Of a stretch of DNA of 64,000 nucleotides, positions 1-11,734 are shown one piece after another. The number at the start of each line of letters is the position of its first letter. Positions within the stretch are counted from its first letter, which is position 1. The position numbers and the translations under genes are program-made. The notes beneath the pieces are model-generated. The model saw only the letters and a list, made by a program, of their open reading frames with translations, was not told the origin of the DNA and ran no database searches. This DNA comes from Cercis canadensis (lineage: Eukaryota; Streptophyta; Magnoliopsida; Fabales; Fabaceae). The stretch covers positions 52,110 to 116,109 of the forward strand of contig QAOA01004235.1 in the NCBI GenBank assembly GCA_003255065.1. Reading direction: 5' to 3'.

Positions 1-1393
1 GAATGTGGATTCCCAAGCCTAAATATAAAAGTTCAAAACTTAAACCAAACACTACCTTAAATCAGAATTAGGCTAATAAATTTGGCATCTGCCACATGCT
101 ATGCATTTAGTGTTCGGGCATGCGGGTAATATGCTAGACAAGTTTAGAATAGGAAAACTTTAGACATAGGTAAAATGTATCTATAATTGTTTATATTGCA
201 TTGTTCTAATTATCAATTAACATTCATTATTTATTATCTAGCAGGGATGGCGTTCTTCTCATGCATGATGGAAGACAAGAGTGTAGGTGGTGTCTCCTAT
301 GTGGAATTTCTTATCCACGTTCACAGGCAAATCCAGAATAAAATGACTTCATGATCGTCATATAATGCTTCGTGGGCTAAGTTAGGTGCTGGCTTATGCC
401 ATTGTGTGAAAGGAAAACATGAGAAAACAAAATTTTGTTATCCAAGTTCTTTGATGTACATGTATAAGGGATTGATTGTTGTAATAGAACTTCTTTTTCA
501 TGATTGTAGTAATAGAACTTCTTTTTCCTATTTATAGTCTGGATTTTGTTCATTTTGAATTTCGTTTATTAGCTATACTAATTAAATCAAAATCTATTGG
601 CAATTCTAAGTGTTTTCATGACAACTATTCCTACAGTATGCGTTTTAATAAATTTTGCATGTACTGATAGAAAGAAGTTGATATAGAAGAATTAAGAGAG
701 AATTACTAAAATGTCAAACTATTGGTATCACAAATTGATCATTGGTCAACAGGTGCAATAAAGTGGTCATCGTAAGTAAAAATTACACAATGACCATTGG
801 CTAGCTTTGTGATACCATTGGTCAATTTTTTTTTTGGGAATTATCAGTTTTTGTTTTTATTTTTGAAAAAAAAATGTTCAATTTCTGTTTTAGTAATCCT
901 CTCTAGAATTAAATCATAATCCAAAACAGACTGATCATGTATAGCATAATTTTAATCATCTACTCAGATGTGTTAAAGGTGTAAATCAAAATGATTTGAG
1001 CAGAATGGACTAGTATGCAGATTGGAAATAGTGATTGAAAGAGAAAATTATATATATAAAAAAAAGTATATAGTAAGTTTTTATATTTAATATTTTTTTT
1101 TTCTCTATAAAATTGTGTCATTAAAATTTTTTTTTTGGCAACCTAAGAACCAAGACTTGATCTTAACCTTTGGATGGAGCTAGACTTACCAAACTTAGGG
1201 TAAGTCATCCCTACTCTTGGGGTTTTGCTGTTGAAGCGTTCACAACTGTAGTTTTGTGTGGTGGAGCACTTTGAGAGCCTCATTTGGTGAATGAGAAGTC
1301 TTGAATACAAAATTATCTTAGGAGAATCTTGTGACAACTGATTCATAGTCTAGTTAGTCGTGTCATCATAATTCTAATTTAATGTAATTGACC
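1..1393. other. AT-rich intergenic region, no gene seen
   Basis: I see no coding exon here; the only ORF of any length (1143-1346, minus) has no recognisable domain. An imperfect inverted repeat lies at 721-750 and 791-822, with arms built around GGTATCACAAA and its complement. It could be the relic of a small TIR element. The rest is A/T-rich sequence with poly-A and poly-T runs. Confidence 0.5.
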
Positions 1394-2545
1394 ATGACTC
1401 AAGAATCATTTTTCACATGAAAAATTAAAAATTAAATACATAGGCATCATTTTGATTTATTATTATAATATGAATCTAAACCAAGCACGATATGCTTATT
1501 TCAAACTTAGATTAGTCTCATAATCCTAAAGATAATGATATGAAGAACTACATAACCACAATTTCAAAAATTAATGCACCAGATAAAAAAAAAATGCAAA
1601 TATATTATGCATCTCACATTCTCACCCCTCCCTCCAAGTCTCCGACTCCAACCCATAGTGGGCCTATAGAAAGTTATATGTACCCACCTAATTAAAGAGA
1701 GTTGATTTTGTAGCATTTGCAGATTATACCAGCAATTGATATCTTGGACTATTCAAAGAACCAAACCATAATTTCTTTGTGGTTGAGTGTACTCATGCTG
1801 TTTTTAAGAGTTTCGTATTTGAAATCATACGGCATATAATTTTAAAATTGTTATCAAAATTTGTGATTTTTATATTTAAACTCTCAATGTGTTAAAGAGG
1901 TCAATTTTGAGCGCCTTAAAATATCAAAAATTAGAGTCTTTACCAAAAAAATTTCAAAAAAAAAAATTATTATTATTATGACTCAAGAATCATTTTTCAC
2001 ATGAAAAATTAAAAATTAAATACATAGGGATCATTTTGATTTATTATTATAATATGAATCTAAACCAAGCACTGTATGTTTATTTCAAACTTAGATTTGT
2101 CTCATAATCCTAAAGATAATGATATGAAGAACTACATAACCATAATTTCAAAAATTAATGCACCAGATGAAAAAAAAAATGCAAATATCTTATGCATCTC
2201 ACATTCTCACCCCTCCCTCCAAGTCTCCGACTCCAACCCATAGTGGGCCTATAGAAAGTTATATGTACCCACCTAATTAAAGAGAGTTGATTTTGTAGCA
2301 TTTGCAGATTATACCAGCAATTGATATCTTTGACTATTCAAAGAACCAAACCATAATTTCTTTGTGGTTGAGTGTACTCATGCTGTCTTTAAGAGTTTCG
2401 TATTTGAAATCATACGGCATATAATTTTAAAATTGTTATCAAAACTTGTGATTTTTATATTTAAACTCTCAATGTGTTAAAGAGGTCAATTTTGAGCGCC
2501 TTAAAATATTAAAAATTAGTGTCTTAAAGAAAAAAATTTTAAAAA
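1394..2545. repeat. 585-bp tandem direct duplication upstream of the CNL gene
   Basis: Unit 1 is about 1394-1960 and unit 2 about 1979-2545. Both start with ATGACTCAAGAATCA, and the offset is 585 bp. They are nearly identical by eye and end in an A-rich tract followed by the leader of the CNL gene. The second unit stops about 100 bp before the CNL start codon, so it lies in the presumed promoter. Copy 2 of the segmental duplication (upstream of 52838) has no such pair; it resembles only the unit's A-rich 3' end. The duplication is therefore local to copy 1. Confidence 0.85.
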
Positions 2546-2642
2546 AAAACCACTTCCACTTAAATCACTTCTGTGTCAAGGCCTCCCTACTTAGTACTCA
2601 CAATCTCTTTGCTTTTTCGCCTTCGGCTTAGCAAATTAACGT

Positions 2643-5600
2643 ATGGCTGAGGCAATCCTTGAAGTTCTTCTCGAGAATTTGAGCTCATTCATTCAGAAGG
2701 AACTGGGATTATTTCTGGGTATCAATCGAGAACTAACGAGGCTTTCAAGTACACTCTCTACAATCCGGGTTGTGCTTGGAGATGCCGAGGAGAAGCAATT
2801 CTCAGACAGGGCCATACAGAATTGGCTTCAGAAGCTAAAAGATGTTGTTCATGTGCTGGATGACATCCTCGACAAGTGTGCAATAAGTGCATCTCAAAAC
2901 AAGGTACCAAGTTCTTGTTTTTCCTCTTTTCATCCTAAGCATGTTCTGTTCCGCCATAAAATTGCTCAGGAAATGAAAAAGATAAGGGAGATTTTAGATG
3001 ACATTGCTGAAGAAAGGAGGAAGTTTCATCTTTGTGAGAGGGTTAATGGAGCTAATGAAGTCATCGAGTGGCGCCAAACCACCTCTATCATTACTCAACC
3101 TAAGGTGTATGGGAGGGAAATGGATAAGCTAGAAATTGTAGACTTTTTGGTTGAGCAAGCTTGCAATATTGGTGATGTTTTATTAGTCTATCCCATTGTT
3201 GGCATAGGAGGACTAGGAAAAACTACACTTGCCCAAATTGTCTTCAATGATGAGAGGGTAATTGAGCATTTTGAGCTAAGAATTTGGGTGTGTGTTTCAG
3301 ATAATTTCAATTTGAAGAGAATATCAAAATCTATCATAGAATCTGCTTCTGGCCATAGCTGTGAAGCTTTAGATTTAGATCCCTTGCTGAAACGTTTGCA
3401 AGAGATGCTTCAAAGCAAAAGGTATTTGCTTGTTCTAGATGATGTATGGAATGAAGACCAAGAGAAATGGGATAAATTAAAATATGTGTTGGCATGTGGG
3501 TCAAAGGGTGCTTCAATTATTGTCACTACCCGTCTTGCTAAGGTAGCAACAATCATGGGAACAGTTCCTCCTCATCAGTTGTCAGGCTTATCCGTGGATG
3601 ATAATTGGGCATTGTTTGAACAACGTGCTTTCGGACCAGATAAGAAAAAGCATGCAGAGCTTGTGGCTATAGGAAAGGAGATTGTGAAGAAATGTGCCGG
3701 GGTTCCGCTTGCTGCAAAAGCATTGGGAGGCCTTTTGCGCTTCAAAGGAAATGAAAGGGAGTGGCTTTGTGTGAAGGAAAGCAAACTTTGGAGTTTACCA
3801 CAAGATGAGAGTTCAGTTTTACCTGCTTTGAGATTAAGCTATTGGAATTTACCAGTAAAGTTGAGACAATGTTTTGCATATTGTGCCATATTCCCTAAAG
3901 ACTTTAAAATTGATAAGAATCTCCTCATTCATCTTTGGATGGCAAATGGTTTCATCTCTTCTAGTGCAGAATTGGCCATGGAGGATATTGGTGATGAGAT
4001 ATGCAATGAATTATTTTGGAGATCAATTTTCCAAGATATTGAGAGAGATATTCTTGGAAACATTGTATGTTTTAAAATGCATGATCTGGTCCATGATCTA
4101 GCCCAATCAGTTATGGAGGAAGCATGTTGTATTACGGATAATGGAAGTTTAATTGTGTCATCAAGAACTCGCCATGTCTCATTTATAGGTTGGAATGAAC
4201 AATTAATTGACCCACTTAATTCATTGGACAAAGTTGAACACTTAAGAACCTGCTTATTTTTATCACCAGCTCCTCCTGACTTTGCATCTGAGCTAATAAA
4301 ATTTTCTTCTTTGCGAGTACTTCACATGGGAAACAGTATGGGACTGGCAAAGTTTCCATCTTCAATCATAAACTTAAAACATATGAGGTACTTAAATCTT
4401 TCTCATAGTAATTTTAAGACACTCCCTGATTCCCTTTGTAGCTTGTTGTATTTGCAAGTTTTGAATTTGGATGACTGCCGTGCTCTTCAGAAGTTACCTA
4501 ACCACATGAGATGCCTAAGAGCTCTCAGACATCTATTTTTGAGAAGGTGCACATCATTATCTAGCATGCCCCCTAAAATGGGTCAATTAACATGCTTGAG
4601 AACCTTAAATATTTACACTATTGGTAGGAGGAAAGGTTTCTTGTTGGATGAATTGAAGCACTTGAACCTTAAAGGAGAGCTTCATATTAAACACCTGGAG
4701 AGGATAAGAAGCGTGATAGATGCTAAAGAAGCCAATTTGGTGGATAAGGACCTGAATGAATTGTTGTTGTCGTGGGGCAGAAACGATGAATCAGAATTGC
4801 AACAAAATGTTGAGCAGATATATGAGGCCCTTAAACCAAATCACAAACTTAAAGTTTTGGGTGTGGGAGGATATAAAGGCGTCTGTTTCCCTGAATGGAT
4901 GGCTAATCCTACTTTAGATGATTTATGTTCTATGTATATTGTAGATTGCAAAAACTGTTTCCAGCTTCCTCCACTTCAGAAACTACCATCTCTAAAGGGC
5001 CTTACAGTGCATAATATGAATCTTGTGCGGTACATCAATGATGAGACATGTGATGGTGGAGTTCTCAGAGGTATGAGGTCTTTGGAGACTTTGACGCTCA
5101 GTAATTTACCAAACTTGGAACGGATATCGAAAGAGGAAGGAGAACAAATGTTCCCCCGTCTCTGCATGTTATGTATTGGTGCATGCCCCAAATTGGCCTT
5201 GCCTTGCCTTCCATCTGTCAGGGAATTAACACTGATATCAAGAGGCAGTGATGTGTTATTGGGCTCAATTCATAATCTTCATGGACTTCAATCACTCTGG
5301 CTTAGTCGTAACCCCGAGCTGACTTCCTTTCCATATGCAAGGCTAGGAGACCTTCCTTCTCTTAAGGAACTACACATCTGTGCATGTACCAAACTTAAAA
5401 TACTGCCAAGTGAGCTCTCTAGCCTCACTGCCTTGGAGGAATTGCATATTGAAAGATGTGATGAGCTTGAGTCACTTCCGGAACAAGTTTTGCAAGGGTT
5501 GTACTCTCTCCAAAGATTAAAGGTTGGTTGGTGTAATAAGCTTAAATGCTTGTCTGATGGTTTTCAGTACCTCACCTCCTTGAAAGATTTGAGGATTGTA

Positions 5601-6014
5601 AGTTGTCCAGAAGTGAGAATTTTACCTGCAGCTTTGCAATTCACCTCTTCCCTGCAATCTTTATCTTTATATGAACTTCCAAATCTTTCAGTGTTGCCTG
5701 ACTGGCTGGGAAGCCTTACGTCTTTGCAGTCTTTGGAAATTTCTGATTGCCTCAAGTTGAAGTCCATTCCAATGAGCTTTCAATGCCTTTCTAACTTGAA
5801 GAGTTTGAACATTAGTGCTTGCCCTGAGCTACTGAGACGTTGTGAGAAGGAAACAGGAGAGGATTGGCAGAAGATAGCTCATGTTCCACATGTAAATCTC
5901 AAAAGAGGAATCAACATAAACCCCATGATATCCGCTAACAGTTTTTCCATCAATCTCAGAGGTATATCCAGAATCCTATTTGACAAGAAGATATGTGCCA
6001 GTATTTTCATTTGA
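2643..6014 (+). CDS. CC-NBS-LRR disease resistance protein (RGA2-like CNL), intact
   Basis: This is an intracellular immune receptor of the CNL class, 1123 aa in a single exon, as is common for RGA-type genes. Order: N-terminal coiled-coil Rx-type domain (about 1-130, with the LDDILD stretch at 72-77), NB-ARC (about 155-490), then leucine-rich repeats (about 510-1085). NB-ARC motifs: P-loop GIGGLGKTT (187-195), kinase-2 LLVLDDVW (262-269), RNBS-B SIIVTTR (291-297), GLPL-type AGVPLAAKA (352-360), RNBS-D CFAYCAIFPKD (410-420) and MHD (479-481). The ATP-switch motifs are all present. The start at 2643 gives the usual MAEAILEVLLENLSSF opening. One oddity is G46 in the otherwise conserved VLEDAEEKQ stretch (its paralogue has E). 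The C-terminus extends about 35 residues past the usual HVPHV end. Its paralogue at 52838 is a pseudogene. The effector recognised is unknown. Confidence 0.95.
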   Translation: MAEAILEVLLENLSSFIQKELGLFLGINRELTRLSSTLSTIRVVLGDAEEKQFSDRAIQNWLQKLKDVVHVLDDILDKCAISASQNKVPSSCFSSFHPKHVLFRHKIAQEMKKIREILDDIAEERRKFHLCERVNGANEVIEWRQTTSIITQPKVYGREMDKLEIVDFLVEQACNIGDVLLVYPIVGIGGLGKTTLAQIVFNDERVIEHFELRIWVCVSDNFNLKRISKSIIESASGHSCEALDLDPLLKRLQEMLQSKRYLLVLDDVWNEDQEKWDKLKYVLACGSKGASIIVTTRLAKVATIMGTVPPHQLSGLSVDDNWALFEQRAFGPDKKKHAELVAIGKEIVKKCAGVPLAAKALGGLLRFKGNEREWLCVKESKLWSLPQDESSVLPALRLSYWNLPVKLRQCFAYCAIFPKDFKIDKNLLIHLWMANGFISSSAELAMEDIGDEICNELFWRSIFQDIERDILGNIVCFKMHDLVHDLAQSVMEEACCITDNGSLIVSSRTRHVSFIGWNEQLIDPLNSLDKVEHLRTCLFLSPAPPDFASELIKFSSLRVLHMGNSMGLAKFPSSIINLKHMRYLNLSHSNFKTLPDSLCSLLYLQVLNLDDCRALQKLPNHMRCLRALRHLFLRRCTSLSSMPPKMGQLTCLRTLNIYTIGRRKGFLLDELKHLNLKGELHIKHLERIRSVIDAKEANLVDKDLNELLLSWGRNDESELQQNVEQIYEALKPNHKLKVLGVGGYKGVCFPEWMANPTLDDLCSMYIVDCKNCFQLPPLQKLPSLKGLTVHNMNLVRYINDETCDGGVLRGMRSLETLTLSNLPNLERISKEEGEQMFPRLCMLCIGACPKLALPCLPSVRELTLISRGSDVLLGSIHNLHGLQSLWLSRNPELTSFPYARLGDLPSLKELHICACTKLKILPSELSSLTALEELHIERCDELESLPEQVLQGLYSLQRLKVGWCNKLKCLSDGFQYLTSLKDLRIVSCPEVRILPAALQFTSSLQSLSLYELPNLSVLPDWLGSLTSLQSLEISDCLKLKSIPMSFQCLSNLKSLNISACPELLRRCEKETGEDWQKIAHVPHVNLKRGININPMISANSFSINLRGISRILFDKKICASIFI

Positions 6015-7767
6015 ATCACTTGAATCTGAAATCATCAAATATATTGTAGTACTGTAAACGAGAGTTCAATGTAGCTGAAAATGGGATCCAGCTAACATAG
6101 GCATAGAACATAAATAGTTCACATTATTGTAACTAAAGCATTATTCATTGGTTGAATTCGTAAAAAGAATAATCCTTTACTATGATGCTATACGTTCCCA
6201 TTCACCATATATATAGTTATTGTTTCTTTGATTTGTGTTTGAAAATAGCTGGGTTGATGATTAATTTATGCTAGAAAAGTGATCTACTGCTTACTAAAAA
6301 AAAATTAAAGTGAATGGATAGATAATACGTGACTACTTGGCCTAATGATTTATTTTCCATGACTTACAAGTCTGGGGTTTATTTAGTAATGTGGATTGAT
6401 TTGAGTTCCTATCAGCATATTATGAATCTATTTCCTTCTTTTTTAATTTGGAACAAAGAATTTTCTGTTTTTTACTAAGTTTGTTGATCTCGTCAGTTGA
6501 AGATCCATTCCACTTCAAGGCTATATTGGAGCAAGAAAATGCTTTGCGTACTTCAGATCTCCCGGAATTCTATTATTTTTGCTAAGTTCACTTATTTTGC
6601 ATGAGGCCTCCATCATATCCAAATTGAGCAGTCAAGGTTGTGAGTTTACCTAAACTCATTGAAGCCCTGTAAACTTGTCCAAGATAAAGATTAGTAGCAA
6701 AAACACCACCTATTGCATGAGGCCTCCAGCATATTCAAATCGAGCAGTGTTGCATGATTGATTGGTGAATCTCATCTCTTTGATCTTTTCCAAATTTTTA
6801 TGTGCCAAGTCCAAAATTTTGCATTACTAAACTTAAAATGTACTTGCTGCAGATATGCAATGCAGATGACGAGGCTGAAGAGTTGGGTCACTTTAGATAT
6901 ATGTTAAAGAGTGATGTTTTGTATTCATGTGTAACCTATTACCATCGATCTCCTTGTCAAGTGTTTAAAATCCACTTTATATTGTTCAATTTTTTTTTAT
7001 TAAAATTATTGATTTTTATTCCTGGTTTGTTTTTGGCTGAAAAAGAATTATTCCTATGCAAGTTTTATAATTAGTTTTTCTAGGATTGTAATTTAAACTT
7101 AATTGGATTCACTTAAATTTTTTATTTTTTATTTTTTTATATCGCTCTAATTTTGCAAACTCACTAGTGTGAGGCAATATGATAGTTAACTAATACACAA
7201 TAAGCCTTATTTTATAGATTTTTATACTCTTTGATAGTATACCCCTAAGAGATTGTGATCCTATTGTAAAAGATTTTCTATAATTTTTCACATCTTTGGT
7301 ATCCAAAAGACAAAGAAATCCAAACTTTATTATCACATAGGTTTGAACCCAAGCTCTTCATAACACATGTAATGACTTAAAAAATTTGGATAATATGTTA
7401 AAAATGTTTCTTTTAAATTGCCTTTATATATTTAGTAGGGGTAACTAGGGGTAACCAGTGTGAATCTTATTGAGATAAATGCTTACACATACCAAAAAGA
7501 AAAAAAAAAAAAGTTATTTGATGTCAAAATTCTTTTAAGAATAACTTGAAGTGTTTTTAGGTTTTAAATTGATTTTAGAGATTTTTTTTTTTTTTTATGT
7601 TAAATGACTTTTTTTTATGTACCAAAAGTTATCCTAGCAAGATTTTAGTCTTATTACTTTTATCTATACAACTTTAATCTAAATCATCCCTCAAATAATA
7701 AAAAAATCTAAATTATCCCTTCCAAACCCACCAACATAAGTGACACGTGCCACTTAAATAACCTAAA
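6015..7767. other. 3' flank of the CNL gene, shared with the second block
   Basis: This noncoding stretch is closely matched by 56509-57785, so it belongs to the segmental duplication. I see no exon in it. It contains many T and A runs. The match is interrupted near 7300: about 665 bp present here (7300-7960) are missing from copy 2, where the sequence jumps from CATCTTTGGTACC directly to CAGCGGCCACC. Confidence 0.6.
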
Positions 7768-8133
7768 TTGGGATCAGATCCAGTCAGCAACATCATTATG
7801 GTATTTCTTTTGCCACGTCAGCAAAATAGAGTGAAGAAATCAAACGTACCGTTTCAAGCTTGTGTATCTTCAGCCGCTGCCCAATTTTCCCACCAGAAGA
7901 AAGAAGTTCTTCTTCTGAATGATATTCCACTGCCTAATTTCGTTGGTTTGAAACCAGAGCACCCAGCGGCCACCATTGTTGATCTTGAGAGTTGTCACGT
8001 CAAGTGGGTTGCTTCTAAGAACCCTTACCTATATTGGGTCTTCTCTGAAATCCAACTTCTAAGCATGCAGCTCTGGTTCACTGCAGCTTCGGTACACCAA
8101 ATTTCCGAAGTTCATGTTTTTCTTTCCATCTAA
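7768..8133 (+). other. Possible short ORF, 121 aa, function unknown
   Basis: The ORF runs from ATG 7768 to TAA 8133. It is somewhat more GC-rich than its surroundings and is followed by AT-rich noncoding DNA. I recognise no domain. The 3' half (from about 7965) is conserved in copy 2 at about 57787-57958 in the same frame, with only a few substitutions. The first half is absent there because of a deletion. It could be a first exon (a GT follows GCTTCG at about 8090) or a chance ORF preserved by recent duplication. I do not assign a function. Confidence 0.25.
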
Positions 8134-8924
8134 ATTAAGGGTGTGTTTGTTTTTCGGAAAATCACTGGATAACTAACTTTCTATTTCCTTATGTATGTTT
8201 GTGACTCTGTGCTATGTGAGAATATTAGTAAGTGATAACTTGCAGTGTTTGATGCCCTCACCCTTTGAGTTCCTTTGTTGACAGTAGTCAGTAGTATAAT
8301 GAATATATGGGTTTCAGTATTTGATTGAGTGTGGAATTTTGTGCGCATGGTGGGTTTCAGTATAATGAACATATGGTTTTTTGTCAATTGGTTCATTGTG
8401 TTGATCTTTTGTAAACTGAAGATCCTATAAAATATTTTAAAGTTCTGTAAACCTCTTTGTAATCATAGAGTTATGATTTGGAACAGGCCCTTTTGCCCAA
8501 CCATGCCTATGCTTGATGGAATTGACAGACTGAATGGAGAGCTCCTTGTGTTACACTATGACTTGCTTTCTATTACATAAGATAAATTTATTCTCAGATT
8601 GGATTTGAACTCTCAGGTAAGTTGGAAGATCATAGGGGCCTATTTTTTTTTTTTTTTGTCTTTTTTGGCAATAGGGGCCTTTTTAGTTGCTGCAAATTGT
8701 ATTACTAGTTTGGAGAATTTTTTAAATTCCTTTTCTATTTTGGAAAAGTTTCCTGAACTGAATTGGCCAAAGTGTTTATGCCAACCTTTAATATTATGGC
8801 ATCCCCTTTCAGAACACTCGCATACATATATTCCAACATGCACTATGCCTTATCAAGTTTGATAATTTGATCTTTAGTAATAATATGCTAACTAGAGAAA
8901 AAGGTAGGGATGGAAGAGAGATAC
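8134..8924. other. Noncoding, conserved between the two duplicated blocks
   Basis: This matches about 57958-58747 with scattered small indels. ORFs appear on both strands but are short, low in complexity and not preserved between the copies. I see no gene apart from the COMT exon that starts at the right edge. Confidence 0.4.
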
Positions 8925-9215
8925 CTAGGTAGGCTGATGCATTTTGTATCACTTGGGGAAAAATCAAAATTGATACCCTTTATTAAAGGATGTTTGGAAA
9001 TTATCATTTTTAAATTTTCGCCAGTCCCATCTCCAATGTCAACAAGGGTTGACATTCCCTCAAATCCTGTATATATTTCAAGTATTGTGTTCATCTCTAT
9101 AATGCAAGTATTGTTCAATGCTGGATCTGTCTCTGCGTACTGATATATGGGTATTCCATGAACTTTCTTAAATAGGTCAGTGTCAGTGTCGAAAATTGCA
9201 TCCTTAAAATTCAGC
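8925..9215 (-). pseudogene. Caffeic acid O-methyltransferase (COMT) exon remnant, copy 1
   Basis: COMT-family enzymes transfer methyl groups from S-adenosylmethionine to phenylpropanoid hydroxyls. Read on the minus strand, this 291-bp stretch gives KKVHGIPIYQYAETDP, then the SAM-binding motif LVDIGDGTG, then [15 protein letters not shown]. These correspond to the second exon of plant COMT genes. A good acceptor (TTTCTTTCTAG, at 9216 upward) precedes it and a GT donor follows at 8924-8921. An extra T in a T-run after GINFD shifts the frame, so the last 15 or so codons are out of frame, whereas copy 2 (58748-59044) keeps that stretch in frame. I found no other COMT exon nearby, so this is an isolated relic within the duplicated block. 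Confidence 0.75.
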
Positions 9216-11062
9216 CTAGAAAGAAATTAAAGACATAAAAACTATTAAGGTGAACTATTCTTAAGAGAGAACATAAAAGCCTGTTCATTACACAATGACT
9301 TGCTTGTTATACTTTTAAATCTATCACAACTAGTAGTAGCCAAATTATGAAGCTAGCTATAATGTAAAACGTTTCAAAACATACGTACTCTTCCGAACTT
9401 TATACATAAAGTTATGTTCACTTACATATTCTGTCTATCAGCTCAGGGCACTCATTTTAGTTTTCCTTATTCTTATTATTGTTTATTATTAGGTTGGATC
9501 ATAAGCTCAAATGAAGAAGTTGAGCTTGCAGTTTTTGTCAAGAGTGTGATTTGAGGTATGGTGTAGAGAAAAAAATGAGTTTGTATGTGAGTGTTGGTGA
9601 GGTGCAGAGTGCTGTGGGTGAGAGAAAGAGGTGTGATAGTGTGTGTGGTACAAATTACAAAGCAAGGAAGAAGAGAGGGAGAAGACGGCGAAAGGGATAG
9701 TGAAAGTGTCGAGTGTGGGTGTCACTTGTGAGAGGTGCATATGTGCTGATGCTGAAAAGAAACACAGTGTAGAGGGGGAGAGAGAGAGAGAGAGAGAGAA
9801 AACGTGAAAAAAATGGGAGTTGTTGCATTTAGTGAGATATATAATTGTCTCAGGTTTTACTGTTTTATTTTACCTTTCTATTAATGAAATTATAAATAAT
9901 TTTGACAATACCATTCTTGACCAACTGGATTATTGGAGAGCTCCAGCTCTCTGTTATTGCATTTGAACTTGGAATGATTATATTTTAACAGTCAAGTTGA
10001 TAAGGATAAGTTCATTGCTTAATAGCTGGTCGGGTTCTTTTTGGTTTCTAAAATGTTATTTAAATTCTGGTCCTAAAGGGATCTAATTTGTATGCTTAAT
10101 GGTGGTCTGAATCTTGCTGGTCTGGTTCTCTTTATTTTCGAAAAACTTCAAGGTCTGAATCTTTGGCATTTTATTTAATCGTGTACATAGAAAATAACTC
10201 CATTCAAGCAGCTAAAAGAGTTACTTTTATGATGTTACTTTGCACTTTACTGCTATTTTACTTTTCTGTATTGGTTTCCCTTTTTCATGAACTCTATTTG
10301 CCTAATGCTCTAGGGGGTTTACTAGACTAGTTTAACAAGCAGGCGGATTTCTGGATCAAGGGCATGATATTGTTTCTGCATACTTATAGTAAAAGTGCAG
10401 TGGTGATTTATGTATGATGGTTTTTTTCGGAATAATTTCTCTTTGTTCTTGTTCATTTTGAGGGAAGAGGATTGGGGGATGGAGAGAGTTCAAGGGATTT
10501 CTTACCCCTCTGCTCCCAATTTTGGATTTTCTTCTTTTGGCTAGAATTGAAGTCAACCTCTTGTCTTTGTGTCCTCTATTTCTATGTTGTTTCTGTGTCC
10601 TGTTAGTAAAAAAGGCAGCATTATTTGCATGCTATCTGTTTTTCATGTGTGGTCTGTTTTTCACGTAGATAATACCATCAAAAACATTAGAGAACTTGAC
10701 TGTCACGGTGATTCTGACCATTTGTGGTTTTGTATATTTCAGTGAAGATATGCCTTGACAAATTCATACCGATTTCGATCCATGGGCTTTATGATAATTT
10801 GCATTAATAGATCATGAACTTGTTTGCAGCTATGGACCTTGGTTAATCATGAATTATTTTAATTATCTACTTGTGCTATCTTTCATGGATTATGTGTTAC
10901 TAACTTTCATATGTGATGGATTTAATTAGATAATTATGGATTATGAACTGGGATGCTTTTGGTTGTAACATAGGCCAAAAAAATTAGGGGGCGACATCAA
11001 AACAAATGGAAGAATAAGCAGGGCAATGCCTCAGTCGGGAAACTCTCATTCTCATCCAGAAA
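9216..11062. other. Noncoding segment shared by both blocks, with a (GA)n microsatellite
   Basis: This matches about 59045-60720 in copy 2. A (GA)n run at 9778-9799 is interrupted in copy 2 (about 59608-59635). The segment carries several T-rich stretches but no exon I can support. It ends just upstream of the PPR start codon at 11063. In copy 2 the homology stops near 60720, before the PPR start. Confidence 0.5.
9778..9799. repeat. (GA)n microsatellite
   Basis: An uninterrupted AG dinucleotide run of about 11 units. The equivalent site in copy 2 (about 59608-59635) is interrupted by AAT and GGC, so the tract differs in length and purity between the blocks. Confidence 0.9.
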
Positions 11063-11734
11063 ATGGTGAAAGTCCCTCCATTGAAAGCATTCTTACTCTT
11101 CAACTGTTCAACCCATCAAGGCATTCATCACACTCACCTATCCATATCCTTTATCTTACACCATCTCCTCAACTCTAGCATGCTATCAAAAGCTCAGTCT
11201 CTAATTGTGTTGGTAATCTCTGGACGAATCTCGTCTTGTATATTCTCTCCTTCTTCACTACTTGATCAGCTAACTCAAACCCATTTCAATTCAAATTCAA
11301 CCTACACTTTTCTATATGAAGCAATTGTTAATGCCCATGTCCATTATCAGTTACCTGATCAAGCTCTCTATTTCTTAGATCAGATGATTGACAAGGGTCT
11401 TGTTCCAAGATCAAACATATTAAATAATCTTTTGAATTTACTTATTAGATCAAATTATTTTGGGAAAGCGTGGTCAATTTTCAATGAAAGGAAGAGTAAA
11501 GTTGTGCTGGATGTTTATAGTTTTGGGATTACGATCAAGGGTTGTTGCAAAGTTGGTGACATGGTTAAAGGTTTTTAGCTTTTGGCTTAGTTGGAAGAGA
11601 TGCGTTTGTTTGCAAATATTGTCATTTAACTACATTGATTGATGGTTGTTGCAAGAATGGTGATGTACAATTGGCAAAGAAGTTGCTTTGCAAGATGGAG
11701 GAATTGGGTTTAGTTGCCAATCAACATAGTTATA

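Noticed and set aside
9507..9740. 77-aa His/Ser-rich minus-strand ORF, also at 59368-59667
   Set aside because: Low-complexity sequence beside the GA microsatellite. Its length and frame are not preserved between the two blocks beyond nucleotide similarity.
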